This document shows, one piece after another, positions 1 to 13,100 of a DNA stretch of 64,000 nt. The notes under the pieces are model-generated. The model saw only the letters and a list, made by a program, of their open reading frames with translations. It had not been told where the DNA came from and ran no database searches. Position numbers and translations under genes: made by a program. The stretch spans positions 5,766,001-5,830,000 of the forward strand of contig NC_091869.1 in NCBI RefSeq assembly GCF_019399895.1, read 5' to 3'. This DNA is from Cardiocondyla obscurior (Eukaryota > Arthropoda > Insecta > Hymenoptera > Formicidae). The first letter of the stretch is position 1, and the number at the start of each line of letters is the position of its first letter.

Positions 1-1069
1 AAAGGAGACGTAATTGCACGTGCTCTCCTTACACAGAGAATGGAGAGAAGAAGATAGTTTTCGTATCGCGAGATTTTCGTTAAACGGAAGTGCGAATTAC
101 TTTCGGTACGGCGACACGTGCTTGCTGTGCAGTGCGTAGTGTACGTGTGTGCTCGCGCAACCGCTGAAGAAGGACAAAGCGAAAGTGGGAGTAGTGGGGG
201 AAATATACCTAGCACGCGGCACGTAGGCTCGCGCTCGCTCTCACCCCGTCTCCCCTCGCCTCCCCCGCGGCTATCTATTCGTTACTTTTGTTCGATTTAA
301 TTATAATATATAATTAGTATGTCCAGACAAAGACGGTACTTCCACCAGGTCGTCCTCGATCGCGAAAACCGTTTTTGCCTGGACATATTAATTAAATATT
401 AAAATTAAATTAATCCTCAAAATCACCGACTGGACAGCCGACGTTTTAAGATAGGAATTTCTTGGTAAATTTGGCTCTGAACGACGATGCGTGTTAAATA
501 GTTTTTTTTTTTTTTTTTTTTTTTTTTGTCGCAAGAAGAGTTTTGCTTCGTTAAGAAATCGAAGGAGACGCAGGGCTCTCGCGAGGCGCTGATTACGATT
601 CCGAGTGCAAGGGTGATGATATTTCACTTCTATTTCGAGGCTTTACGATCGGACGTTTTTAATTTCCCGCCGCGTGCGAGCGGCCAAATGCAAATTGTGA
701 CGGGGAAGTTATGCGCGGCCGTGGAATGAATGTCCTTCCGAGATCGGGGCTTAATAGCCCCGTTACGTACCGCGCGTGCATGTACGTGCAACTCCGGATT
801 TATGAAGTGACGGAGCCCTCCTGCCCGCTCGCTAAATTGAATTCGACCTGCCCCATTTCTTTAGGTATTAATCACCGGAATCGATCGGCGATACTGTCTT
901 AAGACTCCGACGAATACTTATCGAATTTTATTTATCTTGTTAACACCCGATTCCTAGTATGTATCTTGCGGATAAAGGTATCTATCATAACCGAAGTTGG
1001 CTAATAAGAAATAAAATTTTAACGAGTCGAAAAATCGAGCATTCGTTGCCGACTTTACGACTTTGCATC
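1..1069. other. Upstream non-coding region of the giant secreted-protein gene
   Basis: No convincing coding exon is visible on either strand; open frames are short and lack splice or composition support. Positions 180-290 are GC-rich with C-rich stretches and could be promoter or leader. A strong inverted repeat lies at 311-394 (listed separately) and a poly-T run at about 501-527. The segment just before the first coding ATG may be 5' leader, but no transcription start can be placed from sequence alone. Confidence 0.5.
311..394. ncRNA. Pre-miRNA-like or MITE-like hairpin
   Basis: Positions 311-337 pair with 368-394 to give a stem of about 27 bp with one A-C mismatch and two wobble-type pairs, around a loop of about 30 nt. 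Total length and imperfect pairing are those of an animal microRNA precursor, and either strand could fold. I do not recognise either arm as a known insect microRNA. The repeat is also bounded by TA dinucleotides (TA/TGTCCAG and CTGGACA/TA), so a very short palindromic transposon remnant is the main alternative. Function is inferred from shape only. Confidence 0.4.
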
Positions 1070-4000
1070 ATGAAGCGAACGGCAAGGTTATCCGTTTTTT
1101 CGGTATCTCGCCTTCAAGTATATTTCTTGAGTTGCGTAATCCTTGCCGTCGCTTCTACGTTCTCGAAAGAAGTTTATCTTAATCGAAATCGAGTGATATA
1201 CGCGAAAGAAAGACTTGGCTCAATTAAAGGCACCGAGAAATCGGTTGTTTCTACGTGCAAAGACAATAAGGTATCATCGACATATATTTGCGGGATTATT
1301 TTAAAACTTCTCGATGAAAACTGCGCTAGACAAGTGCACTGGCGAAAGAGAACGACTGGACGACGACGGGCTCGTGTTCCTGAACGCGTTTTAATATTTC
1401 AAGCGCTAATTTCTTTTGGCAAGAAGACGTAAAACGACACGAGAGGACACCGCGGAGCATCTCACCCCGCCGAACGGTCTTCAGCCCTTTATGCCGAATG
1501 ACAAAATGACAAAGGGGTTGGTCGCCCCGGGCCAGCGATATTACCGTTTCCGTTTCGGAACTATGCGAACTGTCGTCTATCGTTCCTCTCCTCGGTCGCG
1601 TATTGCGGCCGAAAATGTCTCGTGATTGATTATGCCTGCCGCACTTTCGGTGCTCCACGATCCCGCAAAGGAGCGATTGACGCGGAGTCCTCCGAAGGGC
1701 GAAAAGTAATTCGCCTGGGATCGCGAATAGTTCCAATTATTCAAAGCGAAATAGTAAAATATAACGACCGTAACAAACAGTCGTGTCGAAATTTGGCATT
1801 CCAACGAAGTCCGAGACGTTTCCCGACCGACAAAGGAGCTTCCTCATCGCGGGCGGTTTAATAAAAAAAATTCTAAACGCTTCGCGGTCTTTATTTAGTT
1901 AAATGCCGCGTGTAATTGAGTGTGAGATCTCTCTTTTTTTTTTTTTTTTTTCTATTCGGCCGCGACGTTGCGTCCTGTCGCGAGGCCTCAGGTTCTCTCC
2001 ATCCCTTTTCCACGGCGTGCTGGATGCCAGCCACCTGATGGCACAAGGACCCCGCCGGGAATGAGATGCAGATTGCCGGAGGCCACTTCAGCCGCGTCTC
2101 GGCGCGGAGAGGGGAGGGTGAATTTTTAATAACACCGCGCCCCGTGCCCGCGGCTCCCGCACGCAGTTTTCCATTGTTTTCGCGCCGCGGAAAAAGGACA
2201 GGGCGAAATGGCGCGCGACGCGTCGTGGGATACCCTGGCATTATTATAACGTGTTAACGTGGTCGCGGGGGAGGCGAAAGGGAGGGATTGTCAGCGACAG
2301 GATACTTCGCCGTTTTCAACATTTCCGGTCGTTCGTTCAGGAACGCGAGTCGTCTATGTTAATTTTTTTTTCTCCTACATTTCTTCCTGAATTTCTTGGC
2401 GGAGACGTCGAAACCTTACGTACAATTTTTATTCGTTAAACTGCCGTCTTTCAAGGTTTTCGATCGGAATCGTCTTGCGAACGAGTCTATTGAAGATGTG
2501 GGGAGAAGCAGGGATTTAGATGAGTTTCTGAAGGATGTTGGAAACGTTTTGAAGTGGACGGATCGTGTTACACTTTGTGTTAACGATACAACTCGTGGCG
2601 ATGAGTAAGAACTTCATTGTGTTACCGATAAAAAATAAAACAAAATGAATTGTCAGCTGAATTTAATTTCCATAAATTTTGATCGTCAGTGGAGTCTCAT
2701 TTATTTTAAAAGTTACGCCCTATGGCGACTTAGAAATGCATCAACTTTTATTGCACGATTTAATAAGAATATTTCCGACGCAGTTCACATGTAAACCAGC
2801 ATTTCACGGTACCCGTCAGGACGAGGGACGTTCGAGAACGGTCTGATATCGGTTATGGAAGTAGGTTACGCGGCGGAAAAGGCTTCGATCGGAATTACGA
2901 AGCGATGCGAATGCTGCGAAGGAAGAAATACGGGCGGAAGGGCACTCGCGATGCTTTTCGAAGAGTCTATCTTGATAGGGACGTGACATTTAAAAGAGAC
3001 GTTAATAATGCCGACTTGAACGCTCTTTATCAACCCCATGACACGTAAGAAATAGAACAACGCTTGCGTGGTGTAATAATTTTTTTTTTTTTTTTTGCTT
3101 AAACTGCAATCTAAAAGAATTGCAATTATCTTTAAATCACGTTCTCTTAAAACAATTTTTTTTTTTTAATAAAAATAAAATAAAAATAAATTTTTGAAAG
3201 CTATCACACGTTTCTCATAGCAGAGATATAAAAATTCTATTTCAAACGTAGGCCAGATAGAGCTGTCTACAACGGGGAAACGATGACCAATCAGTCATTG
3301 AAAGAATCGGCTGCAAAGAAGAATCTTTATTCCTTGAACAACTGGTCGAATCCAAATGGAAATCTCAAAGTGACTAACGACGACAGTATACGACCCCCTG
3401 ATTACGAACTAGTTCGTGAAATCCCAATACGTATTATCAAAAGCAAAGGATTAACAAATTTAAAGGAAATCAACCAACGAAACACAATCGCCATATTAAA
3501 AAATATATTTCAAAATATTAATGCGGAAAAAAATCATAGCAATTCTTTTGACTTCGCGCAAAATATATTCGCTACATTCTCCTTCGTTGATTCGACACAT
3601 TTTTCAAGAACCGACGGCGCTAATGGTGCTGGAAAATGTCTAAAAAATCGAAGCGACGACGAGCGCTTAACAAACGCGACGCAAAGAGTATCACGACTCG
3701 TCGGCGGACAATCGGGGGAGCCTCCCTGGGGAAATACGTCGCGTGATTTCGGCATCGCGGCGAATGAGTCGCGAAGCCGCGAGACAATCGCGGGAGGAAA
3801 AGAGATCGCGGCGAGCGGAAACCGCGAGCCGATACCCGGCGTGATCAGGGCCTTTGAGCCTCGAGGGCGTCCGCATCAAAAGCAGGAGGCAGAGACGACG
3901 GCGAGATTGTCTGGGCGAAAAGATGGAGCGCTCGTGGCGAGGATGAGGACAAACGCGGATAAGCCCGACAAGCCGAGGAGCGCAAAGGAAGACGCCCCGC

Positions 4001-7000
4001 CGATTGATTCTGTCAGCGATGCAACGAGGAAGCCGGAAGCCGCATACACAAACGCGGCCGGGACCGGTGCGTCGATAATTCCGAGGGATCTCACCTCGAC
4101 AGCCGTGGACAACGATCCGCGAAAGCAGCAACAGATGGTTCCGCCTCCAAGTGCGGAGAGTAGCCGCGCAAATAAATCGAATGGAAATTCGGACAGCGGC
4201 GGGATCAATATTCGTGCCGGCGGGTCAAACGGAAATGAGACTATGAATGTAAAGGAAGGCACCCGGACCGTAATGGAGACCCGCGAGTATCATGAGTCTG
4301 ATGATAATTTACGGCGGAAATTATTATGGATTTCAATCGGCGACGGTGCTGAAGGTTCGCCGACGAAGAGTACAGCTATCGATACCGGGATCGAGACCAT
4401 CGAGAGTGTCGCGAATGTAAATCGACAGCGAAATAAAATAGGTTCTTCAAATTTGAAAAGACAATTGATCAGAGCGAAGCGCGAGTTTCGAGATGCAGAA
4501 GATCGCGCCTTGCGAGGTACTCTGAATTTACAGACAAGTCGTAACAAGCGATCTGTGTATCCGTACGAAAATCTGGAAACTAATTACGAAGTAGGTTGCG
4601 ATAATACGGCGGTCGACAAAGAAGCGGCGGTAAATTACGACGAGAAGCAAAAAAATAATGACTATCTAAATGAAAACGTCAATGAACTGAAAGCGAGTGA
4701 CAGAGAACAAGGTATAGCGTTTATTTTATTGGATTCTGTTCAATAAAAAAAAAAAAAAGAAAAAATACGCGAAACCAGGATATAAGTACATATAAATTTT
4801 CAGATAATGATGTAGAAAGCAGAAAAAAGAAGCAAGAAATCGACCCTACAAGAGCCAAAGTCGACACGCTGATTAAGCAAAAGCTCGAAGAGAAGCACAA
4901 GAGCGACAATTTTTACAGGAAAAAAAGACAGAGTACATCGAACTTGGTTGAATATTACGATTACGACGACGTCGAAGAGCGTGATGAACCAGAAAATGAT
5001 CGAGAAATTCAAAATAATGACGATGAATATCCCTTTAATACGAAGATAAGCAAGCGCGGTAAGAACGTAAGCGCGATAAAATTTGTTAATTTAAATAGAA
5101 TTAAAATACGTAATAATTAACATGATAAACGTGACATTGAGTGTATTATTCGAATGGAAAACAGACAACAAGCCGCTCTGCAAGCCAGGCGACATTCTAG
5201 GGAGGAAAAAGAACGAAAATGCCGAGGCAGTGAGGAGAGAAGAGCTGAGAAAAGCGCAGACAAAAAACAAGGAGCCGAAAGAACAAATCGTCATCGATCT
5301 GAGGAAGCCTAAGAATGAGACCAACGATCGCGATGACAAGGAAGCATCTGCTTCACCAAGATCTAACTTCGAAGATTCGTTCGACGAGGAGAGACAACTG
5401 TCAGACGAAGTAAACCTCTACGACGATCTCGAAGACGACCGGTACACAAATAATAAATCTAACAATTAATAATGCACCTTTCTACAATCTTATAATTAAT
5501 TTTTTTTTTTAAAGTAAATTATTAAATATCTAAAAAGACCGAATAAAATTCTGTCAAAAATGCTTCCAATGAGACTGAAATATATTTTGTTGACTCGAAT
5601 TAATTAACATTGCATCTTTATAATTAAAAACATTTTTTTTAAGCGTTATAAAGTCTTAAATATTCAAAAAAAACTGAAATAAATTTTGCTCGAAATTGCT
5701 TTCGTTAAGGGCTAAAGGATATTTCGCCGTCTCGGATTTATCGAGATCCAGGAATTTATTTTGCAGTCCAGAAGATCGTTATTATTATCGAGAGAACTCT
5801 GACAACGTCGAGGCTTTGTACGGGAAACTGAAAAACGTGTATGACCGGACTGACGGTGAATTAAAGAGCGGATCGCGACTACGAGGAGATCAAAGGCTGT
5901 ACAAATCAGATGATACACTTGATACAAATCCTCCTCAATTACAGCCATTGAGCGATGGATTCCTCGCTGGAAGTGACAGCGCGCAAAGGGGATTCCAATC
6001 GATTAATGCATCTCGGACGAGTAAATATTGAATGCAATCACGAGGAAGACGGAAACTCTCGTTTATTTTCGCCTTAATCGAGTCTATATTATTTTCAAAC
6101 AATTCAATTTTAATTTTAGCCGCACTTTTATCGCTTTTTAATTTTTTTTTTTTTTCTTTTCTTTCTTTTACACAGACTCCGGTTCTTTATGTCAGAATGA
6201 AGATCACGTCGCGTTTAAAACGCACGAACGAGATCTAAATGTGGAGAAACGCGAAACGATTAACTCGCAAGACTTCCACGAGTCCTTTGTGGAGCCTTTA
6301 GACGGCCACGACGAATCGGATAACGACGTGAAAATTAGATTGGGCAGAGGATTGAAAGCTGTAAAGGAGAAACTAATAAATTCTAGTCCAGATAACAAAC
6401 TGGACAACGTAATCGACGTAAATTTTAACCCTGCAGAATTTACATTGCAAACTTTCCACGGCAACTCGTCGAACAATGATACAGTAATGAATTTCACGCA
6501 ATATTTTCGACCACGATTTATCCGACCGACGAACTAAAAATGTCCGAGAATCAATTTTTAATATACGTAATTAATACGAATCAGGATCTCGAGGCTGCCG
6601 AACAAAAATACGTAAATAACGAAGTATCGAGGATCAATAGGGCACTCGTACATCGCACGTTTTACGACAATCTGAATCGGAACAAACGCAATTCCGAGGA
6701 GACAGACGAGAGTCTGGGTAACCGGCTTCTTTCTCCGGGTATCCTCGGAGATCAGTACAGCGACGTGCGAGATACTTATCAGCCGACGAAAGTCCCGCGA
6801 ACTGGAACGAGGAAAAAGGAATGTCCCGCGAGGAAGAGCGAGAAGAACCGACGCTTCCCGGAGAGGAGTAGATCACATTTCGCTTCGAGAGCCAGAAGAC
6901 GTCACGCGCACCGGGCTGTCACGGGGAACCTTAGCCGACGTGATTTAAAGCGGAAGGGCAAGACTGAAACATCTCCTTCGATCAAACGCGCCGGAATTCG

Positions 7001-9726
7001 GAAAAGCAAAGCGGCCGAGCAAGGACTGTTCCTGAAATCGGACGGGAAGGTGGTTTACGAGAGCTCGGAGGGTCAGAGTGTGAGTGAGAGAACGATCGCC
7101 GATCGCGCGGCCCGCGCTAAAGAGAGAGAAGAATTAAGACTGATTTTTCAGACAGTGAAACCGACGGAGGACGACGCGCGGAGAAAGGAAATTACACTGC
7201 TCCTCGCAGCCGGCGACGACGAGCCGCAGATGGACGTGGCTTTTCCCGGAGAACTGGCTGGAAAAATCGCCGAGCAGATATTCCAGCGGGCAAGTGAAGG
7301 ATATTAAAGCCACTTTCAACGCTCTTTCATCGAGAATAAAAATTATTCTTTGCGGCATTGATTTCTTTTTTTTTTTTTCTTTATTACAGTTTGATAATAA
7401 TTAACTTCTGTCGCAGGTACAAAAAAATAATAAGTTAAAGAACGCTCTGGGACTTTATCGCGATCCCACAACGAAAGACGCGATAACGGGAAACGTTTAT
7501 CGACAAGGACTCGAAAACGGAGTAATTAAAATATTATTTGATTCGAATTTTAGTAACTAGATGATTTTATCTTTTACGCCGACGATTGATTTAGACAAAT
7601 CGCACGGAAGCGATAGTAAGAAAAGTTGTGGGGCTGCTCGGTACGTTAATTCTAAACGACGCGCAGAGAAGAACTTGCGCCTCGCTGTCACGAGATATGC
7701 GTGAATTTCTGAAGCGGATGCTGGGGATGGACCGGGAAGAGGAATTACCGGAAGAAGTATATCCCGCGCATTCAACCGCGCATCAATCACGCACGTTGCA
7801 CGCTTTCCAATCGATTAATAAATATTAATTAATTAAATTAATTTCAGACGCCGCCGCTGCCGTTGGTCCACGAAGGAATCGTTCCGGAGCAAGACGCGGG
7901 ACGCAAATTCCTATTCGATATCGCCGGGCACGAAGAGGAACAAGATATTAATGATCTGCAGAGAAAAGCGAGAGTATTGGAATCTCTTCTAAGGGAATAT
8001 GACGCACTGACTGAGAGGGAGAAAACTAAACTTCGAACGGTCCATGATTATCTGGTAAGGCTTTATCTGCGAGCTAATTATTTAATTTTAATTAATTAAT
8101 GTACAACCGAGAGATGCGAATTCCATTTGTCTTCCGTGCAAAAGCAATAGGCTCGTAAAATTTAGAATAGAAAATAACTGAAAATTGTGATAGGCAAGAA
8201 TATGAATGATTATTTATCAGATTCGGCAGCTGGACCTGCTTCTGCGGTATATCGAAGCGCGACAAGCTGCGGAAACAAAAGGAAAGCCTGCGTTGGCGTT
8301 GATCGGCGCAGCCAGAGGCGCAAGTATCTTGCAGTATCAAAGCGCGATGCTTAATGCCACTAATGCAAGCCACTCGGCGACAAAAGATGCATTCTCCCTG
8401 CCAATCGATACGCATAATCCTTTCCGCTCCGACAACGTCTCGCTCGGAGCGAGAAACAAACGACTACGCGACAGTACGTAGTCACCGACAATTACACACG
8501 TCTATCGATTTTTTCTATTTTTCTTGACAAAAAAAAATACATATCTCACATGGAACGGTATAAATTTACTCCTCGATCCGCTTCTTGGCCGGGGCATATT
8601 AAAATTTCGGTAGAAACCACGATAAACAACTGTTGTGGACAGTTCTTTAACTGCCGATATCGAGAAATTGGTTATCGGAAATGTTTTCCGTTCGAATACC
8701 ACGACATGATAAACTATTTCTGCGTCGAGTATAATGCGATAAAAAAAAAAAGAACCGCTTGCGGTTTCGAGCAAACTCTCAAAACTCCGGATAATTACGT
8801 CGTAATATCCCACCTGAAAATTACACGACGCAATATCCCGCGCGATATCTAGTCGATTATCGCTTTGCATATTCTGCGGGGGCAATCAACGTGATTTAGT
8901 TTTATTTAAATTTCTAAAAACTTTGTGCCAGTTGGTACGGCAAATTTGTTCGTTTCACCGTACCTTGAATCTTCTAGGCCGTGCCGCATCTCGTCGCAGA
9001 GAGACGCGCAGCCTCGGTAAGATTTTGAGGAGACAACACCGCGCGAAGCACCTGAAGAGATTCCGGGATCGAGAAGAGAACAAAGGTTACGGAAAATCGC
9101 AACGCGATAGGAAATACAGAAAATCGCGGCGAAAGCGCGCGAATTCCAAGGAGAGCGATCAACTTTCCCTCAAATATTTGGATTACGGGAAGCCGAGGAT
9201 CCACGACTCGCTCGAGCCCCTCGAGACGAGACTGAGAGACGAGAAAAGACGGCCGAAATTAGTTAAAAAGGACATGGCGATTGAAAGTAACGGAATGATC
9301 AATTTCCTTCCGATAAAGGAGAAGAATCGCGCGGAAGACGAAGCGACGCTGCTCAACAAGCGCAAATCCTGGAGGAGAAAGAATGAAGAGCAGCTGGAGG
9401 AAGTTGCCTTTGGCAAAGACATGAGGAACAATACGAAAAGCGAGAAAGCACGATTCGAGACACTGAAGGTGAAAGACACGCCAAACAGAATTACTTCCAA
9501 AACTAAGCGAGGAAACGTAGCTCGTGGGACATCAACCGAAGATTATTCTAATAAATCTCACGGTGGAAGTGATTCGAAAATAAACAACGCTGACGGAACC
9601 GTGAGGAACGAGGGCAGCCTGGGGCCGGTGGCAGCGCGAGGAATCAACATTGTCGCGGATAACAAAACCAACACGGCAATCGATTTCGAAGAAAAGTTGA
9701 CGACAAATGTGGGACCCGATAACTAG
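1070..9726 (+). CDS. Giant secreted, highly charged precursor-like protein of unknown function (14 exons)
   Basis: Inferred exons: 1070-1270, 2456-2604, 2820-3044, 3252-4711, 4804-5058, 5165-5441, 5767-6020, 6176-6483, 6585-7289, 7417-7521, 7595-7756, 7848-8054, 8221-8473 and 8978-9726. They total 5310 nt, in phase throughout, for about 1769 residues. The start at 1070 was chosen because residues 1-32 form a signal peptide (basic start, hydrophobic core YFLSCVILAVAS). Most of the protein is disordered, rich in K, R, E, D and N, with many basic cleavage-type sites (NKRSV near residue 624, RKKRQ in exon 5). The most ordered stretch is exons 10-13 (about residues 1279-1520), with leucine-rich helical segments and several N-glycosylation sequons. 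The last exon is strongly basic. Intron 9 appears to be GC-AG. The exon 1 to exon 2 join is the least certain, since further small exons could lie in 1271-2455. I recognise no family; a secreted precursor or extracellular matrix protein is a guess. Confidence 0.65.
1271..2455 (+). other. Large first intron of the secreted-protein gene
   Basis: It starts at an AAG/GTATCA donor at 1271 and ends at a TTTCAAG acceptor at 2454-2455. Both flanking exons are phase 0. It holds a poly-T run near 1932-1951 and GC-rich stretches at 1960-2250 whose open frames on both strands look like shadows. An additional small in-phase exon cannot be excluded. Confidence 0.45.
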
Positions 9727-10169
9727 GTTAAGGGAAAACTTCGCGCCGTAAATCGCAAGACAAAAATTGACAGGGCAAGGCTTTGTAAACTCGACGGGCG
9801 ACGACGCGGTCCCGAAGGAGCGGAAGTTTCAACGGCGGAAAAACGAGCGGATGATAACGCTGTAAAATTAAATCGGCCGACAAACTATCGGCCCGAGGAA
9901 ATGGATCCTGAAATCGCGCCGAGAAATCTGAAAAGAAGGAAAACTCGCGACGCGAGGACAAGCGACTGATAACGACGAGAGACTTTCTCGAAATAAATTA
10001 GGAGAAAAATATGTGGCCGAGTTAGGCGAACTGGGTGACCCGGATCCCAAGACTAATTCGGCGCTCGCGAGATGAAGAAATAATAAATGGTCCAGTGACG
10101 TCGTGCGGGAACTGCGCCGATAATAAAATACTTCGCCCTGTTAGGATAGCGTTTCAAGAATTCATCTAA
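9727..10169 (+). pseudogene. Coding-like 3' relic beyond the stop of the secreted-protein gene
   Basis: After the TAG at 9724-9726 the same frame stays open for 80 more codons to a TGA at 9967-9969, with the same basic, charged composition as the preceding exon. From 9968 the +1 frame continues a similar peptide (segment ending DPDPKTNSALAR) to a TGA at 10073. From 10071 the remaining frame stays open to a TAA at 10167-10169. The simplest reading is a longer ancestral last exon, truncated by a nonsense change and then frameshifted. Alternatives are assembly errors, stop readthrough for the first 80 codons, or chance open frames in purine-rich DNA. No intron that restores phase across the TAG was found. 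Confidence 0.45.
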
Positions 10170-13100
10170 TGGAAAAAGAAACTGCTATATCAAGCGGCAA
10201 TAAAAATATTGAACCTCAATTCGTTTATTTAAACAATCCGTATTGAAAATAACCCGGCGGAGATTATTTTTCGCGCAGAATTCACCGTGAAGCAGCACGA
10301 GCATCCGTGATAGAGAATCTGAGAGATTTCCGGACGGAGTCCCAAAATTATTCTTAAAGTTCGAGGGCCATCTCGGCTTTTCACGTTGAAGGACTCCGAC
10401 CGCGAAATACTTCGATCTCTCAATCATCGGGGCTCGGCCGAGTAATCTACGGCGGAGCTGGTTCGCAATTACCGTCTCGGTCGTATTACGATGATTTCGC
10501 GGACTTTGTCGGCCTTTCACTTCCCCGGTATTCGAAGCAGCAATGTATATCAATACCCCGAGGAAATATATCTCGGTTACGATCCCTTTAAAAAACACCG
10601 CACTTGCGAGGCAAAATATATTCCGTTTGAGGAGTCTGGGAGGGAAAAAAAAACGCTTTTTCGAGGAATGATTTGGCAAGCGAAAGCTTGATAACGCAAG
10701 TCGACGAGATCTTTGATTCGCGGGTAATAAAAAAAACAATTTAGCTGCTTGCGCGGAGTAAGTAAAAAAAAGTCGTTCAGTCGTTCAGTCGCATTGGCAT
10801 TTCGGGTGAAACCGCGGCGCATAATTGTCAGCGAGCGTCTAAATAATTTCATCAGATAAATCGGACGAGTCGTCGATGCGCGATTATCGTGATTGACACA
10901 TTCGCCCTATCTACGCGCCAGACAAGCCTGTGAAACCTCGTAAATCGTCCTAGCTCGCCGGGATGAGCCGGGCGTCGTCGCGTGTTTGCGCACACGTACT
11001 ACTGGTCCAGCTAATCCATCTGCGCGAACAGCATTCTCGCAGTGCAGTTAATGGCGTTGCCTTCCAATTAGATTAGCAGATTGCATCGAAAGTTAAGGGA
11101 CTTTAATATACCGCGAGTGTATCCAAATCGCAAACTACTTATCGTCCAATAATTTCGTCGAGAAAAATTTTTTTTTTTTTCTCAAATAAGCAAAGTTATA
11201 AATTTTGAATTTTATTTTCCGACACAGCTTATTTCTAGTTTGATTGTAGGTATAGTAATTGTATTGTTTGAAAAAATTAACGCACGTCGGAATAAAAAGA
11301 ATCATCGATATTGTTTCGTATATGGCTCTTAATCTCTCTCGCGATTTTAATTAAAAAGAAAAAAAAAAAAGGTAAGGAGAAGAACGAAGCGGAGCGTACC
11401 AGGTGTGTGCGTCGCCTCAAAGATTTTCATAAAATGCAAACGTTTCATATGTATCCGCGCGATAAAAGCCGAATCTTTCAGGCCCGCGGCTCAATCTCAC
11501 CGACTTTACTCTCCCACCTAACCGGAAAAAGAGTGTATGCAGCGCGTTCCCTTCCGCCCGCCGACCCGGCTCGGCTCAAAATATCTCGGAAGTTTCCTCG
11601 TAAAGTAAGGCCACGCGGCTGAATTCCCTCCGGCCAATTAAAGTCTCGAAATCGGACGTGCTCGCTTATGCAGGCGAAACAGGCGAGGGGTGAGGGGAAG
11701 GGACGCGCGGGAAACAAACTGAGAAAGAAAGACGACGAGAAAGAGAAGGAAAATGGAGGAAAGATAGGACACAGCCGTGTAGTCGGTGGGATGTTATTAC
11801 TTATTCGACTCCGGGATTTTAAGGGCGGCTTGGATTTATTTAGATATTCCGGCAGAAGCATCTGCTCGCGGTTCGATGTCTCTTCTCTCGCGCTTTTGCC
11901 GCTCCGCTCTTCTTCGGCGTGCATTAATATACCGAAGGGCCGGTCGGGCACGGCGATATTTTTACATACTAGGCATTACAAAGCGCGTCATTCGCTCTCG
12001 CTTCTTTCGCGTTAAAGAAGACCGTTTTATATTTTATAATTTTTTCACGATAAACAAACTGCGGATACACATGCGTATCTTGCATGGTATTTTAACACTG
12101 TAATTTCTTTCTCTCTGCATGCTTGCAGTTTGATCAGAAAGTCGTTCGAATTGCTCGTGACGTTTGTATAAAAGAATTTATGGGAGAAAAATTGTAAAAA
12201 TTAATTAAATGTTTAAAAATAATTAATGCTTCTCGTTATATTTTTTTTTTTTTTTTTTAATAAATTTCTACTTAATTGTACGCCAGTATTAGCTTGTGAA
12301 AATTTTCTAACTTGATATTTACAAATTAAACTGATTAATTTAATTTATAGCGATTTAATATCTATCAATGGCGTTTCGCTAACTGAGATGCAACTGCGAC
12401 CCGCGCAATATTCGAGATATTTGAGGCGCGATAAGGACATATTGTTTGACACGTTTGATCGATTTATCGCCATTCTCGTTATTCGCTACTTTCGATGGCG
12501 CGGGGGTTCGGTCGTCGACCCCATTCGGCAGGCCGATCAACGGCATTGGAGTCGAATGCAAATCGGGACCTTTAATTGGAAAGTGAATCCGACTATGGGT
12601 CACGATTATTCACGGCTGCCGGGCAGCAGCCCCGGCTCTCGATACTCGTTCGTTCGCAGCCAATTGTTTCAAATCCCGCATTGTCCCGGAATCCGGATTA
12701 ACTGGGTCTTACGGTCACGCTATTTAAGAAAACATTTTTCGAGCTTAACGTGCCGTCGCCCGGCAATTTTGTCAACCCGATCGAACCGCCGCGAGAGTGC
12801 CGATGCATATTTTAAATGTAATTATCCATTACGCGCCGCCGAAGCGACTAAGATACCACATCCGCGGATCATCACCGAAAATTATTAAACGTAACCCAGT
12901 TTACTCCGACGTAAAAAAAAAAAAAAAAAAAAAAAAGAAATGGAAAGCCGCTTTGCAGCACTCAGTAATTTTAAAATGTGGAAAATATAAAAATCGTCGA
13001 TAAATGTAAAAAAAGAAAAATAAAATAAAATAAAATAATCTCTGGAGTACCAGAGATTTGGCGGGTGACAGGGGGATCGAAAACTTCGGCGAGGCAAAGG

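Noticed and set aside
9709..9773. 65-nt intron that would remove the TAG at 9724
   Set aside because: GT at 9709 and CAG at 9773 exist, but the splice shifts the frame into an early stop rather than into the open extension.
12388..12888. 166-codon plus-strand open frame in the spacer
   Set aside because: No splice sites, no domain-like pattern, and overlapping frames on the other strand; it follows GC-rich composition.
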